A stretch of 64,000 bases of DNA from Eubacterium sp. (GTDB lineage: Bacteria; Bacillota; Clostridia; Lachnospirales; Lachnospiraceae). This document shows, piece after piece, positions 36,367-45,926 of the stretch. The notes under the pieces are model-generated. The model had not been told where the DNA came from. It saw only the letters and a program-made list of their open reading frames with translations, and made no database searches. Position 1 is the first letter of the stretch; each line of letters starts with the position of its first letter. Where the stretch lies: assembly GCA_017475235.1 (NCBI GenBank), contig JAFVGA010000006.1, positions 271,091 through 335,090 of the forward strand, in the 5' to 3' direction. A program made the position numbers and the translations under genes.

Positions 36367-37932
36367 CTAGTTTTTAGCATCTAGCTCGAACCAGAATTCG
36401 ACGCCATCTTCGTGGTTAATTACGCCACATTCTTTGTCGTGGTTGTCCATAATCGCTTTAACAATTGAAAGACCAATTCCACTTCCGCCATATTCTCTAG
36501 TTCTTGCTTTATCGATTTTATAGAACTTAACCCAAATGTTTTCTAGTTCATCCTCCGAAATAGGCTTTCCAGAGTTGAAAACCGACACTCTTACTATACC
36601 ATTATTCTCTGCCACTTGCACCTTAATGATGCGCTTGTCATCCACATGGTTAATAGCATTATTTAGGTAGTTCGTAATAACTTCTTCTATGTAGAATTCG
36701 TCGCCCCAGACGAATTGTTTATCTGGCGCATCTACTTTAATATCGACATTGTTCTTCTCCGTCAAAATCTGTCTACGATTAATCAATGACTTGATAACTT
36801 CAACAATATCGAATCTTTCAAGGTTAACTTTGACACTTCCAAACTCAATCTGATTTAGAGTTAAGAGTTGTCCGACCATCTTGTTTAGTTTGTTTGATTC
36901 ATCCACAATCACATCACTGTAATATTTGATGTCTTCTGGATTATCATTTATTCCTTCGCTTAAGCCTTCGGCGTAGCCTTGGATTAATGCGGTAGGAGTT
37001 TTTAACTCGTGAGAAACGTTCGAGATAAACTCTTTACGTAGTTCATCTACTTCTTCTTTTTGCTTGATGTCTTTCTCAAGTTCAAGGTTAGCGGTCTTTA
37101 GCTCAGTGATGGTTGTCTCTAGTTTTTCTGACATCTCATTCATACTATCACCCAAAACTCCCAACTCATCGTTATGCTGGCCTTCATATTTGACGTCAAA
37201 ATCTAACTCTGACATCTGCTTCGAAATAGCCGCAAGCTGGAGCATTGGAATTGTGTATCTTCTTGTCACAACAATCAAAATGATTGTAATAACAATAATA
37301 AGCGCAATTGCAAGTCCAATATAGAACTTGTTTGTGATACTCAAGCTCTCTTTGAAGTTCTCCACCGAAACTCTGACAACTAAGTCACTGTCGTTGGAAA
37401 GTTCTGATACTAACTCGTAGTAATAGTTTTTGCTTGATGGATCAACTGTGTACAAAAGATTGTAGTCATCATTTTTCTCAACTACTTGTGATTTGAACAT
37501 TTTGTCATCACCATGACCGAAAACTAAGTCTTGCCATCTTTGACGAAGAGGCACTTCAGAGCCGTATGTGTATAGAACAGTTCCGCCGTTATCAATTACT
37601 ATTGCACTGGCTCCAGTCTTCTCGAGAATTGCATTCAACTCTTGCAAATCGTCGGATTCAGAAAAGCCTGCATCTTTTTTTACAACTTTATCAAATGTCT
37701 TATAAACGTCCTTGACCGCGGACTGCTTCTGTTTTGTGTAGTATTTCTCTAAAAATAGCGACCCAAAAACGCCTGCGAAAATCACAGACAAGAGCATTAC
37801 TGCCACAATAAGAAATGTCAATTTGTAAGAAATTGAATGTGTTATTGGGACAGTTCTTTCTTTTTTGTTCTCACTATTTGACTTCAAACTTATACCCCAT
37901 TCCCCAAATAGTCTGGATATAATCTCCAGCAT
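36367..37932 (-). CDS. Sensor histidine kinase (521 aa) of two-component system 1
   Basis: Two membrane helices (about 33-57 and 203-225) frame an outside sensor of about 145 residues. A HAMP segment (about 226-280), a DHp domain with the phospho-acceptor His308 (SNVSHELKTP) and a HATPase domain (about 410-518) follow, with 'YGGSGIGLSIVKAIM'. The start is uncertain: ATG 37932 overlaps the regulator gene by 59 bases with no good ribosome site. TTG 37887 with GGGG upstream gives a more natural N-terminus. The signal is unknown. Confidence 0.93.
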   Translation of the reverse strand: MLEIISRLFGEWGISLKSNSENKKERTVPITHSISYKLTFLIVAVMLLSVIFAGVFGSLFLEKYYTKQKQSAVKDVYKTFDKVVKKDAGFSESDDLQELNAILEKTGASAIVIDNGGTVLYTYGSEVPLRQRWQDLVFGHGDDKMFKSQVVEKNDDYNLLYTVDPSSKNYYYELVSELSNDSDLVVRVSVENFKESLSITNKFYIGLAIALIIVITIILIVVTRRYTIPMLQLAAISKQMSELDFDVKYEGQHNDELGVLGDSMNEMSEKLETTITELKTANLELEKDIKQKEEVDELRKEFISNVSHELKTPTALIQGYAEGLSEGINDNPEDIKYYSDVIVDESNKLNKMVGQLLTLNQIEFGSVKVNLERFDIVEVIKSLINRRQILTEKNNVDIKVDAPDKQFVWGDEFYIEEVITNYLNNAINHVDDKRIIKVQVAENNGIVRVSVFNSGKPISEDELENIWVKFYKIDKARTREYGGSGIGLSIVKAIMDNHDKECGVINHEDGVEFWFELDAKN

Positions 37933-38551
37933 CGCCTAACTTTGCGCGGAGTTTCTTAACGTGTGTATCAATAGTTCTAGCATCGCCAAAGTAATCGTAA
38001 TTCCAAACGTTGTTTAGAATGTTTTCACGTGACAACGCGATACCTTTGTTCTTTATGAAATATTCAAGCAACTCAAATTCCTTAAAACTAAGTTCAATTG
38101 GTTCACCCTTAACTGTAACCGTATGAGCAGCCTGGTTTACTTCTATGTCACCGGCTGTCATAGTTTCACTTTCATCTAGGTTATTAGTTCTTCTTAGAAT
38201 TGCATTAACTCTAGCAACCAAAATCTTTGGACTGAATGGTTTTGAAATGTATTCGTCTACTCCTAGGTCAAAGCCAAGTAGTTCGTCGCTCTCTTCGCCT
38301 TTGGCGGTGAGCATAATAATAGGAACCTTAGAGAACTGTCTAATCTCTTTGCATACTTCCCAACCGTCCATTTTTGGCATCATAACATCGAGGATAACTA
38401 GATCAATGTCATTGTCCTCGAAGAATATATCAATAGCCTCTTCTCCATCGGCTGCTTCTTTCACTATGTAATTTTCACGTGTGAGAAAGTCTTTGACGAG
38501 CTTTCTCATTCTAGCTTCATCATCTACTACTAAAATTTTCAAATCCGCCAT
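37874..38551 (-). CDS. OmpR/PhoB-family response regulator 1 (225 aa)
   Basis: Receiver domain (1-118) with phospho-Asp55 (LVILDVMMP) and the conserved Lys in 'ISKPFSP'; winged-helix DNA-binding domain (about 128-224) ending 'IWGMGYKFEV'. It is first in the unit that continues with its kinase, hisH, hisF, dagK and ung. GGAGG precedes the ATG; an extended -10 (TGTTATAAT) at 38625-38633 follows the ssrA terminator. Confidence 0.96.
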   Translation of the reverse strand: MADLKILVVDDEARMRKLVKDFLTRENYIVKEAADGEEAIDIFFEDNDIDLVILDVMMPKMDGWEVCKEIRQFSKVPIIMLTAKGEESDELLGFDLGVDEYISKPFSPKILVARVNAILRRTNNLDESETMTAGDIEVNQAAHTVTVKGEPIELSFKEFELLEYFIKNKGIALSRENILNNVWNYDYFGDARTIDTHVKKLRAKLGDAGDYIQTIWGMGYKFEVK

Positions 38552-38634
38552 AATGCACCTCCGTGTTCAACTTAATACTATTATCAAAAAAATATGTGTA
38601 TTATTTATGAACACTCACTGTTAAATTATAACAC

Positions 38635-38669
38635 AAAAAAGCACTCCTAATAAAAGAAGTGCTTTTTTA
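38635..38669 (-). terminator. Terminator of ssrA
   Basis: AAAAAAGCACT (38635-38645) pairs with AGTGCTTTTTT (38659-38669), directly after the tmRNA 3' end. Confidence 0.9.
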
Positions 38670-38670
38670 G

Positions 38671-39012
38671 TGGACTAGGTGGGAGTCGAACCCACGTCCA
38701 AAAATCCTTCCGCCGTGCTTCTACGAGTGTAGTCTATCGTTAAAATTCCCCATCTCAAACGGAGATAGACACCCAAGTGAAATGAGTAGCTTCTAAATAC
38801 GCCCAAATACTTTGAAGCGAAAGTATTTGTCGTTTCCTACAGAACATAAGATCTGAATAAAATGTGTAGGTGCATTAAACTCAGAACGCTACGTTAAATT
38901 ACGCAGCAAATGCTAATTTTTTATCAGCGTTTAATTTAAAATTGGTATTTAACGCATCCCATACGACTCGCTTCCCCAGTTTCCGAATCCCTGTCGAAAC
39001 CAGTACTAGCCC
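38671..39012 (-). ncRNA. ssrA: tmRNA (ssrA), tag peptide ADKKLAFAA
   Basis: The 5' end GGGCTAG (39012-39006) pairs with CTAGTCC and discriminator A at 38671 to make the tRNA-like acceptor stem. 'TGGTTTCGACAGGG' near the 5' end and GGTTCGACTCCCACC near the 3' end are tmRNA hallmarks. The resume codon is read as GCT (38926-38928) after TTAAAC; the tag is A-D-K-K-L-A-F-A-A with stop TAA at 38899-38901. The L-A-F-A-A end is a proper degradation signal. CCA is not encoded. It rescues stalled ribosomes. Confidence 0.95.
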
Positions 39013-39042
39013 TTACTGGTATATTTAATTGTCAAAATGCAA

Positions 39043-39074
39043 GACCTATACTAACGCGTTAGTTAGTATAGGTC
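39043..39074 (-). repeat. 13-bp inverted repeat between HK2 and ssrA, overlapping a promoter
   Basis: GACCTATACTAAC (39043-39055) and GTTAGTATAGGTC (39062-39074) are perfect inverted arms with a six-base loop. It could end HK2 transcription, but the U-tract is weak. The arms contain the -35 and -10 of the ssrA promoter candidate, so it could also be an operator. Confidence 0.7.
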
Positions 39075-39076
39075 AA
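39048..39076 (-). promoter_or_regulatory. Candidate promoter of ssrA
   Basis: TTGACC (39071-39076), 17-base spacer, TAGTAT (39048-39053), giving a start about 25-30 bases before the mature 5' end, which RNase P would then cut. Confidence 0.55.
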
Positions 39077-39107
39077 GATGTTTTTCATTGTTTCTTCATT
39101 ATTCAAT

Positions 39108-40544
39108 CTATTTGTTTGTGTATTCGTTCATATTCTTTGGAATTTCCATCCAGAACACGACACCACCGTCAATATTATCAAAACCATAATCTCCTTTATG
39201 AACTTCCATAACACTCTTAACGATTGATAAACCAATTCCACTACTCTTTAACTTGTGTGCTCTAGGTTTAATATCCTTCGAGTAGAACATATCCCAAATC
39301 TTATCTTTAACATCATCAGGTACATGTTCACCGTCATTTCCAATTTCAATGCGAATTGTATCTATGCCATTTTTAACTTTTGCAGTTATAACGCCGGGCT
39401 CTTTACAATGCTTAATAGCATTCGAAACATAATTGCTAACTGCCTGCGATAGGTATCTAGTGTTAGCCATTGCTTCGCAGTCTTCGTCGTACTCTTGTTT
39501 GAGTTCGATATTTCTTTCTTCGAAGAGTTCTTCGTAATTTCCAAGTGTATTGCAAACCAACTCTGCCACATCACATTTTTCAATGGCAAATTCATTTTCA
39601 TTACTCTTTGTAGCATACATCACAATCATGTCGTTAATCATGTCGATCATCTTGTCAGTCTCTTCAGTGATCGATTTGATGTACTCTTTTCTCTTCTCCT
39701 CATCGTCAATCATATTTATCATTTCAATCTGACTAGAAATGACCGCCAAAGGAGTCTTTAGTTCGTGAGAAATGTTATTTATAAATACTCGTCTCTCTTC
39801 TTCTGCTTTAGTCTGAGTGCTCAACTCATCTTGCAAGTCGGTCATCTGAGTTCGAATCTGGTCGAGCATCTGGTTGATTGAGTTCGCCAAAGAATCCACC
39901 TCCACGAACTCTTGCTTGGTTTCGACATTGAGTGAGTAACCACTACTTACAGCTTTGCTGGCCGCCTCCTCAATCTTTACAATAGGACGCGTGATTCTTC
40001 TAGAAACATAAAGCGAAATAAGAATTCCTGCAACTAGAACAAATATTCCGACTACAAAGAAGAACCATCTATAGTAAGTAAAGAATATCTTTGTAGCCTC
40101 TTTATTCTCGTAAATATAGATATAGTAATCTTCATCGTCCTGTAGTTTCATCCCATACCCAATAATTCTATTCTTTGTTTCTTTACTTTTATATTTGTAT
40201 GAGAAAGATCTTAAGTTTGCAACAATATCATTTGCAATTCGAGTCTGGGCATCGATAGGCTTTTTCTCCATCTTCGTAACATATACACGCTCAAAACTTG
40301 AATTACAAATAATGAAGGTGAGTCGCTCATCTTCATACCTGGAAATTGTTTTGTTGTCGTTTGTGAGGGTCAGTACATCTGTCTTCTGCAATTTATTGTA
40401 TGCTTCATTTATTAGACTCTTTTTTCTTGAGTAATAATAGTCATCAGCAAACAATGCGAAAACAGAAAAAATGGCCACAGTTAACACTAGTATAGTTAGT
40501 GTCATCAATATGACCATTCGACCTCTGATAGTTTTAATCATCAT
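39108..40544 (-). CDS. Sensor histidine kinase (478 aa) of two-component system 2
   Basis: Two membrane helices (about 8-33 and 150-172) with an outside part of about 115 residues, a HAMP domain (about 172-228), DHp with His260 (NNISHELKTP) and a HATPase domain ending 'SSGIGLSIVKSVMEVH'. GAGG stands three bases before the first ATG and six before the second (40541), so the second may be used. It overlaps its regulator gene. Architecture parallels kinase 1 on the other side of ssrA, but the sensor parts differ. Confidence 0.94.
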   Translation of the reverse strand: MMIKTIRGRMVILMTLTILVLTVAIFSVFALFADDYYYSRKKSLINEAYNKLQKTDVLTLTNDNKTISRYEDERLTFIICNSSFERVYVTKMEKKPIDAQTRIANDIVANLRSFSYKYKSKETKNRIIGYGMKLQDDEDYYIYIYENKEATKIFFTYYRWFFFVVGIFVLVAGILISLYVSRRITRPIVKIEEAASKAVSSGYSLNVETKQEFVEVDSLANSINQMLDQIRTQMTDLQDELSTQTKAEEERRVFINNISHELKTPLAVISSQIEMINMIDDEEKRKEYIKSITEETDKMIDMINDMIVMYATKSNENEFAIEKCDVAELVCNTLGNYEELFEERNIELKQEYDEDCEAMANTRYLSQAVSNYVSNAIKHCKEPGVITAKVKNGIDTIRIEIGNDGEHVPDDVKDKIWDMFYSKDIKPRAHKLKSSGIGLSIVKSVMEVHKGDYGFDNIDGGVVFWMEIPKNMNEYTNK

Positions 40545-41235
40545 TTACCTCAAATATATAACCTACGCCGTAAATTGATCTGATGTATGGGCACTTCTTA
40601 CCCATCTTATTCCTGATTTGTTTGATTACTGTATCAACAGTTCTGAAAGTTCCGTCGTAATCTTGTCCCCAAACAGCATCCAATATCTGTTCACGCTTTA
40701 GAGCTACACTTTCGTTCTCTGCTAAGTAAACTAGAATATCGAATTCTTTTGGAGTGGTTGGCATTAGTTTGTCATCTATGTAAGCCTTTCTAGAAGTCAC
40801 ATCAAGTTTAAGTTTACCAACTTCGATAGGCTCCAACTTCTCTTCAATGTGTCCTGAAGGAACACGAGATGCTCTCTTAAAGATTGCGTCAATTCTAGCC
40901 TTTAGAACCATAAGCTGGAATGGTTTCTTGATATAGTCATCCACGCCATTACTAAAGCTCTTGATTTGCTCCACGTCTCCTGATTTAGCAGTCATCATAA
41001 TAACTGGAACAGATGACTCTTCACGAATCTTCTTTAGAACGTCCTGTCCGTCAATTCCAGGAAGCATTATATCAAGGAGAACTAGATCGATATCTTCAAT
41101 ACACTCTTCAAATTGAGCGACACCTTCTTCTCCGTCCACTGCTTCCAAAACAAGATAATCATTAAACTCCAAAAATTCCTTTACGGTTTTTCTAAGTTTG
41201 TCATTATCCTCTACTATAAGTATAGTTTTGTTCAT
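40534..41235 (-). CDS. OmpR/PhoB-family response regulator 2 (233 aa)
   Basis: Receiver (1-120) with phospho-Asp55 (LVLLDIMLP) and 'YIKKPFQ'; winged helix (about 135-232) ending 'IYGVGYIFEV'. It has a good promoter of its own at 41275-41303 despite sitting after addB-addA-S66. Target genes unknown. Confidence 0.96.
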   Translation of the reverse strand: MNKTILIVEDNDKLRKTVKEFLEFNDYLVLEAVDGEEGVAQFEECIEDIDLVLLDIMLPGIDGQDVLKKIREESSVPVIMMTAKSGDVEQIKSFSNGVDDYIKKPFQLMVLKARIDAIFKRASRVPSGHIEEKLEPIEVGKLKLDVTSRKAYIDDKLMPTTPKEFDILVYLAENESVALKREQILDAVWGQDYDGTFRTVDTVIKQIRNKMGKKCPYIRSIYGVGYIFEVNDD

Positions 41236-41274
41236 AATACCCTCCGTATTTTATCCGTACACTCTAACAGTATT

Positions 41275-41303
41275 ATTTTACTCTAAATTTTTAATCTATT
41301 CAA
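41275..41303 (-). promoter_or_regulatory. Promoter of two-component system 2
   Basis: TTGAAT (41298-41303), 17-base spacer, TAAAAT (41275-41280). The -35 lies inside the last codons of the S66 peptidase gene. Confidence 0.78.
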
Positions 41304-42309
41304 TGTATTCTAGGGTGCCTTTGCCGGCCTCGGATGTAACTTTTGCTTTCGCACCCATAATCCAAGGGAACTGTGGACCCATATGACCCAAGTCCGCGTC
41401 AAAGACCACTGGTACATCCAAATCACCTAGCACTGACATGACGGCATCTTTATACTCGTCATAAGTCCAATGCTCATACATGCAAGGTCTTCCAAAAACA
41501 AAGCCTTTTGCGTTTTCAAAGTAACCAAGTTCTTTCATCTGCCATAGATGTGTAACCAGGTTAACATCTGCCATAGCAAAACTCTCAAGAGCCCAAATGA
41601 TTCCGTCATCTGCATACTTCTCAATGAAATCTTTTGTTCCATCATACTTAGTGCCAATAAGGAATATCAAAACATCAAGACAACCACCGAGAAGTCTTCC
41701 TGACATTTCTATCTTGTCTTCATCTTTTCCATTTACCCATATCGTTTCTTGATCATTAAAATATCCCTCAAGTCCAGTCTCATATTCATGTCTCTCTGTC
41801 TCGTGGAAATCATATGATTCTAATTTCTTAACACTTCCGTCCAAAACACCAAGCGCATCTTTAACACATTTTTCCCAAGGTTGCATTCCAAACTCTCTAA
41901 TACCACAACCATAAACAGCTGCTATATCACACTTTGTAACTATTGGATAAAGTAATGTCATGTTATCTGAGTAACCTTGGAACCATTTTGGATTCTGCTT
42001 CAAAGATTCCCAATCTACATACTCTAGCATCTCAAACAAGAAGTCTCCACCGCCAGCAGAAACAATCTCGCTCACTTTATCGTTCTTTAAGAACGCATTA
42101 AACTCATCAGCACGTTGCTTACCACTAGCACTGACTCCTCTTTCATCAGCCTTAAACACACTCTCAGAAAATGCTACCTCATATCCAGCATTTCTTAAAT
42201 TTAGTGCAGCATTCTTTGTGCGCTTAATCTTAATATCTTCAGTAACACCACCTGATGGAGCACAAACTCCTATGATGTCACCTTTTTCTATATGTTTTGG
42301 AAATATCAT
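41296..42309 (-). CDS. S66 family peptidase (LD-carboxypeptidase / MccF-like), 337 aa
   Basis: 'GDIIGVCAPSGGVTED' at the N-terminus and FQGYSDNMTLLYPI with the nucleophile Ser of the GYSD motif mark peptidase family S66; the Glu/His of the triad lie in 'ALESFAMADVN' and the 'ADLGHMGPQ' segment. Members trim murein tetrapeptides (LdcA) or cleave acyl-sulfamoyl adenylates (MccF). No signal peptide, so it is cytoplasmic. It overlaps addA by four bases (ATGA). Confidence 0.9.
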   Translation of the reverse strand: MIFPKHIEKGDIIGVCAPSGGVTEDIKIKRTKNAALNLRNAGYEVAFSESVFKADERGVSASGKQRADEFNAFLKNDKVSEIVSAGGGDFLFEMLEYVDWESLKQNPKWFQGYSDNMTLLYPIVTKCDIAAVYGCGIREFGMQPWEKCVKDALGVLDGSVKKLESYDFHETERHEYETGLEGYFNDQETIWVNGKDEDKIEMSGRLLGGCLDVLIFLIGTKYDGTKDFIEKYADDGIIWALESFAMADVNLVTHLWQMKELGYFENAKGFVFGRPCMYEHWTYDEYKDAVMSVLGDLDVPVVFDADLGHMGPQFPWIMGAKAKVTSEAGKGTLEYIE

Positions 42310-45300
42310 ACTTTTACTTCCTCTCCTAGTTTTACAGAATAGATAATCTTCTCTGCTACTTCTTTTCCTGAAATTTGTTTCACTGCTTGTTCGTATTGGT
42401 TCAACTGCTCTGAGTATTCTTCTTTCAGTTTTTCAACATCATCGACATCGTCAGTTTTATAGTCGACAATAATGTATTTTCCGTCTTCGATAAAACAAGC
42501 ATCAATAATACCTTGAACTATAGTTGTCTCTTCAGTATCAACTTCAAGTTTTTGGATTTTCTTTGTCTGCTCACCATCCACTTGCAACAAGAACTTGCGC
42601 TCACGATATAGCTCACCTTGTTCAAACGCAGCTTTCATTCGAGTGGCAATTGGACTCTTTGTGAATTTCATCACTTGCTCCATTGCAACTTGTTCAATCT
42701 CTTCTTGAGTGAATTTTCCATCTTCAACCAATTGTTTCAAGAATTCTTCCACTACTTTTTGATCTGTTATTTCTAACGAGTAATCAAGCAACTCAAAAAT
42801 CTTATGGTAGATGTTTCCGATATCTGCAGCAGTAAACTCGCTCTCTTTTTTCTCTATAAAGTTTGGTTTAGCTTCTGTCGTTCTATCTGGAATGAAGATT
42901 TCTGCATCTTCATCTACAAATTCCTTACTTAAATTACGCTTTATTTCAGTTACACTCATCTTAGCGCGTAATTTAGCTTCCTCTTTATAGTCATACTTGT
43001 GTTTAAAGTTCTCAGCAATCTTCTTTGTTATATCTTTATCCGATTCCAAGTTGCGATCATCAATTGAGCCTTCAAAATCTTTAAGCGAACAATAGTAGTG
43101 TTCAAATGATGGATACATCTCGAGTCTAAATGTATCTTTGTTTATTATTTCTTCTTCACTTTCGATATTGAATTCATCTGGCACTTCATCTTTCACTTCT
43201 TCACCTATAATAGGTGCAATCATCTGATAGAAGTTGCCAGTCTTTAGGATAGCATCCTTCTTAAACTTTTTATCGATAGTGTTAAAGTCTTTTTTCTCAA
43301 TCTTTTTACCTTGCTTAGTTGCAATAATTATCAACTTCTCCTTTGCACGAGTCATTGCAACATAAAGCAATCTAAGCTCTTCTGCTTTTTCTTCTTCCTT
43401 CTCCGTTGACTCAATATATCTTTCAAGCAAAGTATCAGTTTTAGTTTTGTTTTCTGTGTCCAAGACATCTAGGCCAACATCACCGTTACTGTTTATCAAG
43501 TAGTCGTTGGCATTGCCGCCACCTCGTTTACCACCTGCAGCATTTGAAAGAATAACGACTGGAAATTCCAAACCTTTACTCTGATGGATACTTGTAATTC
43601 TCACTACGTTGTCATCTTCATGAACGTTTGATGCTTCTCCAATCTCCTTATTGTTATCTATATTCTTATTTACAAATCGTACAAAATTGAAAAGTGATCT
43701 ATAAGATGAATTCTCATATTTATATGCAATCTCTTTTAACATATCAATGTTTAGGGAACGCCTTGAGCCTGCTGGTAAACTTCTAACATAGTGATTGAAA
43801 TGACTGCAGTCTAGAAAATAGTTTATAAACTCAAACACTGACATATACTTTACTTTTTCTCTGTAATCCTCAAAAGATTTTAAGAACTCATTAACCTTTT
43901 CTTTTATCTCATCATCCTTGCCATCTTTTGCATAATCTAAAACAGCTTTATATAAAGTATTTTTCTTATCAACCAATCTAATCTGAGTCAACTCGCTCTC
44001 ATCAAAATTATAGAACGCACTTGTCATCACACCTGCTAAAGGTATGTCTTGCATTGGGTTATCTATAATTGCTAAAAAGTCTAAAATAATCTTAATTTCT
44101 GTAGACTCATAGAATCCATCTCGTTTTTGTCCAAACACAGGAATTCCATAGCCCTCTAAAATCTCAATATAAGTGTCTACAACTGTTTTAGGTGCTTTCG
44201 TAAGAATAACTATGTCTCTATACTCCAACGATCTTTGATTAGCCTTCTCATCTGAAATCTTAAGACCAGTATTCTCATCCATCATATTTATGATTCTCTT
44301 GGCAATAAGATTAGCCTCAGCCACATGTCTATTTACATCATGGCTTGGCATACAAATAATCTCTGTCTTATTATCTTGCTTTCCACTGTTAAGTGTTAGA
44401 TTATAGTTCGTTGCACCCAAAGATAATTCCTGGCCATCTTTATAATCAATACCGCCCACATCGTCAACCATGAGTTCGTCGAAGACATAGTTAGTAAAGT
44501 CTATTATTTCTGGTCGACTTCTGAAGTTTTTGCCAAGAATTATTCTTGTATGGTTGTCGCTTTCTTTTTTATATGTATTAAACTTCTCCAAGAAGATTTT
44601 AGGCTCAGCAGATCTGAAACGATAAATACTCTGTTTAATATCGCCCACCATAAATACATTGTTAATTCCACGTCCTTTTGATAAAGCAAAAAGCATGTAC
44701 TCTTGAATGTAGTTACTATCTTGATACTCATCAATTAAAATCTCGTGAAAGCTTTCTGCCATTCTCTTTGCAGTATCGCTTGCTGTAGGCCCATCCTCTC
44801 CAGGCACGCAAAGAATATCAATAGCAAAATGTGCCACATCACTAAAATCATAAGCACTTATACGCTTCTTCTCTTTCATACATTTACTGAAAGCCTTAAT
44901 AGCAATCTCAAGTAAAACGTTTGCAGTCAACTGACTTCTATTAACATCTTCCATTGCCTCTTCAGGTGATGGGAAATACTTAGGTTTAGTATTTTCTCCT
45001 AAATATAAATTCAAGTAATTAATCAACTTATCGTGATGAATCTTAAATTCGTCAAAGAATCCACCTCCTTGACGTATTCTTGCTCTATTACCATAAGACA
45101 AAATAGCTTCTCTATACTCTTTATAAGTAGATGCCGCATCAAGTTGAACAAGCGCTCCCTCTACCTTCTCAAGTATTTCTTCTGTAAGGGCTGTAGGAGT
45201 TTCATTTTCTTTTACATTATTGGTGGCTGTCCACAAGTCATCATAAAAATCTTTATATTTTTCAAAACCTTTAACAAACCATTTTGTAAAAGATTTCTCT

Positions 45301-45926
45301 TCAAAGTCAGCTTCTGTTTCACAATAATTCTTATTAATTGACTCTTCCATCCATTTCACTGGATACTCTTGGTTTTTTGCTTTCTTAACAATTTCAGATA
45401 CCTTATCAACCACATCAGTAAACACATCACCTTTGGCTAGCTGTTGCATAGCATCCAAGAATTCTTCATTGTCCTCTTCAAACAACTCGTCTATCGTTTC
45501 TGCAGTATAATCTTCCAACATCAACTCAGACTCTTCTGTCTCCATCAATCTGAAACTTGGGTCAATTTCGAGTTGTTCAAAGTTTGCTGAAACTACTTTT
45601 TTAGCAAAACTATCTATTGTCGAAATGTTTGCAGTATGAACTAGAGACAACTGTCTCTTGAGATTGTCATCATCTGGATTCTCAAATGATAGTCTATAAA
45701 GCTCGTCTCTTATCTTCTCTCGCATTTGTGCAGCTGCAGCTTTTGTAAATGTAACTATCAAGAATTGATCGATATCAACTGGATTCTCAGGATTAGTCAC
45801 TTTTTTAATTATGCGCTCAACTAATACAGCGGTCTTACCAGAGCCAGCTCCAGCAGCCACTAGAATATTTTTTCCACTAGTATTTATTACGCTTTTTTGT
45901 TCTTTAGTCCATGGAATCTGCGACAT
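42306..45926 (-). CDS. addA: ATP-dependent helicase/nuclease subunit A (AddA)
   Basis: A 1206-residue UvrD-type helicase with Walker A AAGAGSGKTAVLVERI, 'LLIDEYQDSNYIQEYML' (motif II), the late motif LYVAMTRAKEKL, and a C-terminal RecB-type nuclease with YIIVDYKTDDV. With AddB it resects double-strand breaks for recombination. ATG 45926 is chosen because GGAG stands six bases ahead; ATG 45938 has none. It overlaps addB by 23 bases. Confidence 0.96.
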   Translation of the reverse strand: MSQIPWTKEQKSVINTSGKNILVAAGAGSGKTAVLVERIIKKVTNPENPVDIDQFLIVTFTKAAAAQMREKIRDELYRLSFENPDDDNLKRQLSLVHTANISTIDSFAKKVVSANFEQLEIDPSFRLMETEESELMLEDYTAETIDELFEEDNEEFLDAMQQLAKGDVFTDVVDKVSEIVKKAKNQEYPVKWMEESINKNYCETEADFEEKSFTKWFVKGFEKYKDFYDDLWTATNNVKENETPTALTEEILEKVEGALVQLDAASTYKEYREAILSYGNRARIRQGGGFFDEFKIHHDKLINYLNLYLGENTKPKYFPSPEEAMEDVNRSQLTANVLLEIAIKAFSKCMKEKKRISAYDFSDVAHFAIDILCVPGEDGPTASDTAKRMAESFHEILIDEYQDSNYIQEYMLFALSKGRGINNVFMVGDIKQSIYRFRSAEPKIFLEKFNTYKKESDNHTRIILGKNFRSRPEIIDFTNYVFDELMVDDVGGIDYKDGQELSLGATNYNLTLNSGKQDNKTEIICMPSHDVNRHVAEANLIAKRIINMMDENTGLKISDEKANQRSLEYRDIVILTKAPKTVVDTYIEILEGYGIPVFGQKRDGFYESTEIKIILDFLAIIDNPMQDIPLAGVMTSAFYNFDESELTQIRLVDKKNTLYKAVLDYAKDGKDDEIKEKVNEFLKSFEDYREKVKYMSVFEFINYFLDCSHFNHYVRSLPAGSRRSLNIDMLKEIAYKYENSSYRSLFNFVRFVNKNIDNNKEIGEASNVHEDDNVVRITSIHQSKGLEFPVVILSNAAGGKRGGGNANDYLINSNGDVGLDVLDTENKTKTDTLLERYIESTEKEEEKAEELRLLYVAMTRAKEKLIIIATKQGKKIEKKDFNTIDKKFKKDAILKTGNFYQMIAPIIGEEVKDEVPDEFNIESEEEIINKDTFRLEMYPSFEHYYCSLKDFEGSIDDRNLESDKDITKKIAENFKHKYDYKEEAKLRAKMSVTEIKRNLSKEFVDEDAEIFIPDRTTEAKPNFIEKKESEFTAADIGNIYHKIFELLDYSLEITDQKVVEEFLKQLVEDGKFTQEEIEQVAMEQVMKFTKSPIATRMKAAFEQGELYRERKFLLQVDGEQTKKIQKLEVDTEETTIVQGIIDACFIEDGKYIIVDYKTDDVDDVEKLKEEYSEQLNQYEQAVKQISGKEVAEKIIYSVKLGEEVKV

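Noticed and set aside
38902-38955. An 18-residue tmRNA tag starting at GCG 38955
   Set aside because: The frame is open, but the resume codon after TTAAAC (38928) gives a nine-residue tag of the usual clostridial size and type.
41296-42309. S66 peptidase as a microcin C immunity gene
   Set aside because: Family motifs alone do not separate MccF from murein LD-carboxypeptidase, and no microcin genes are near.
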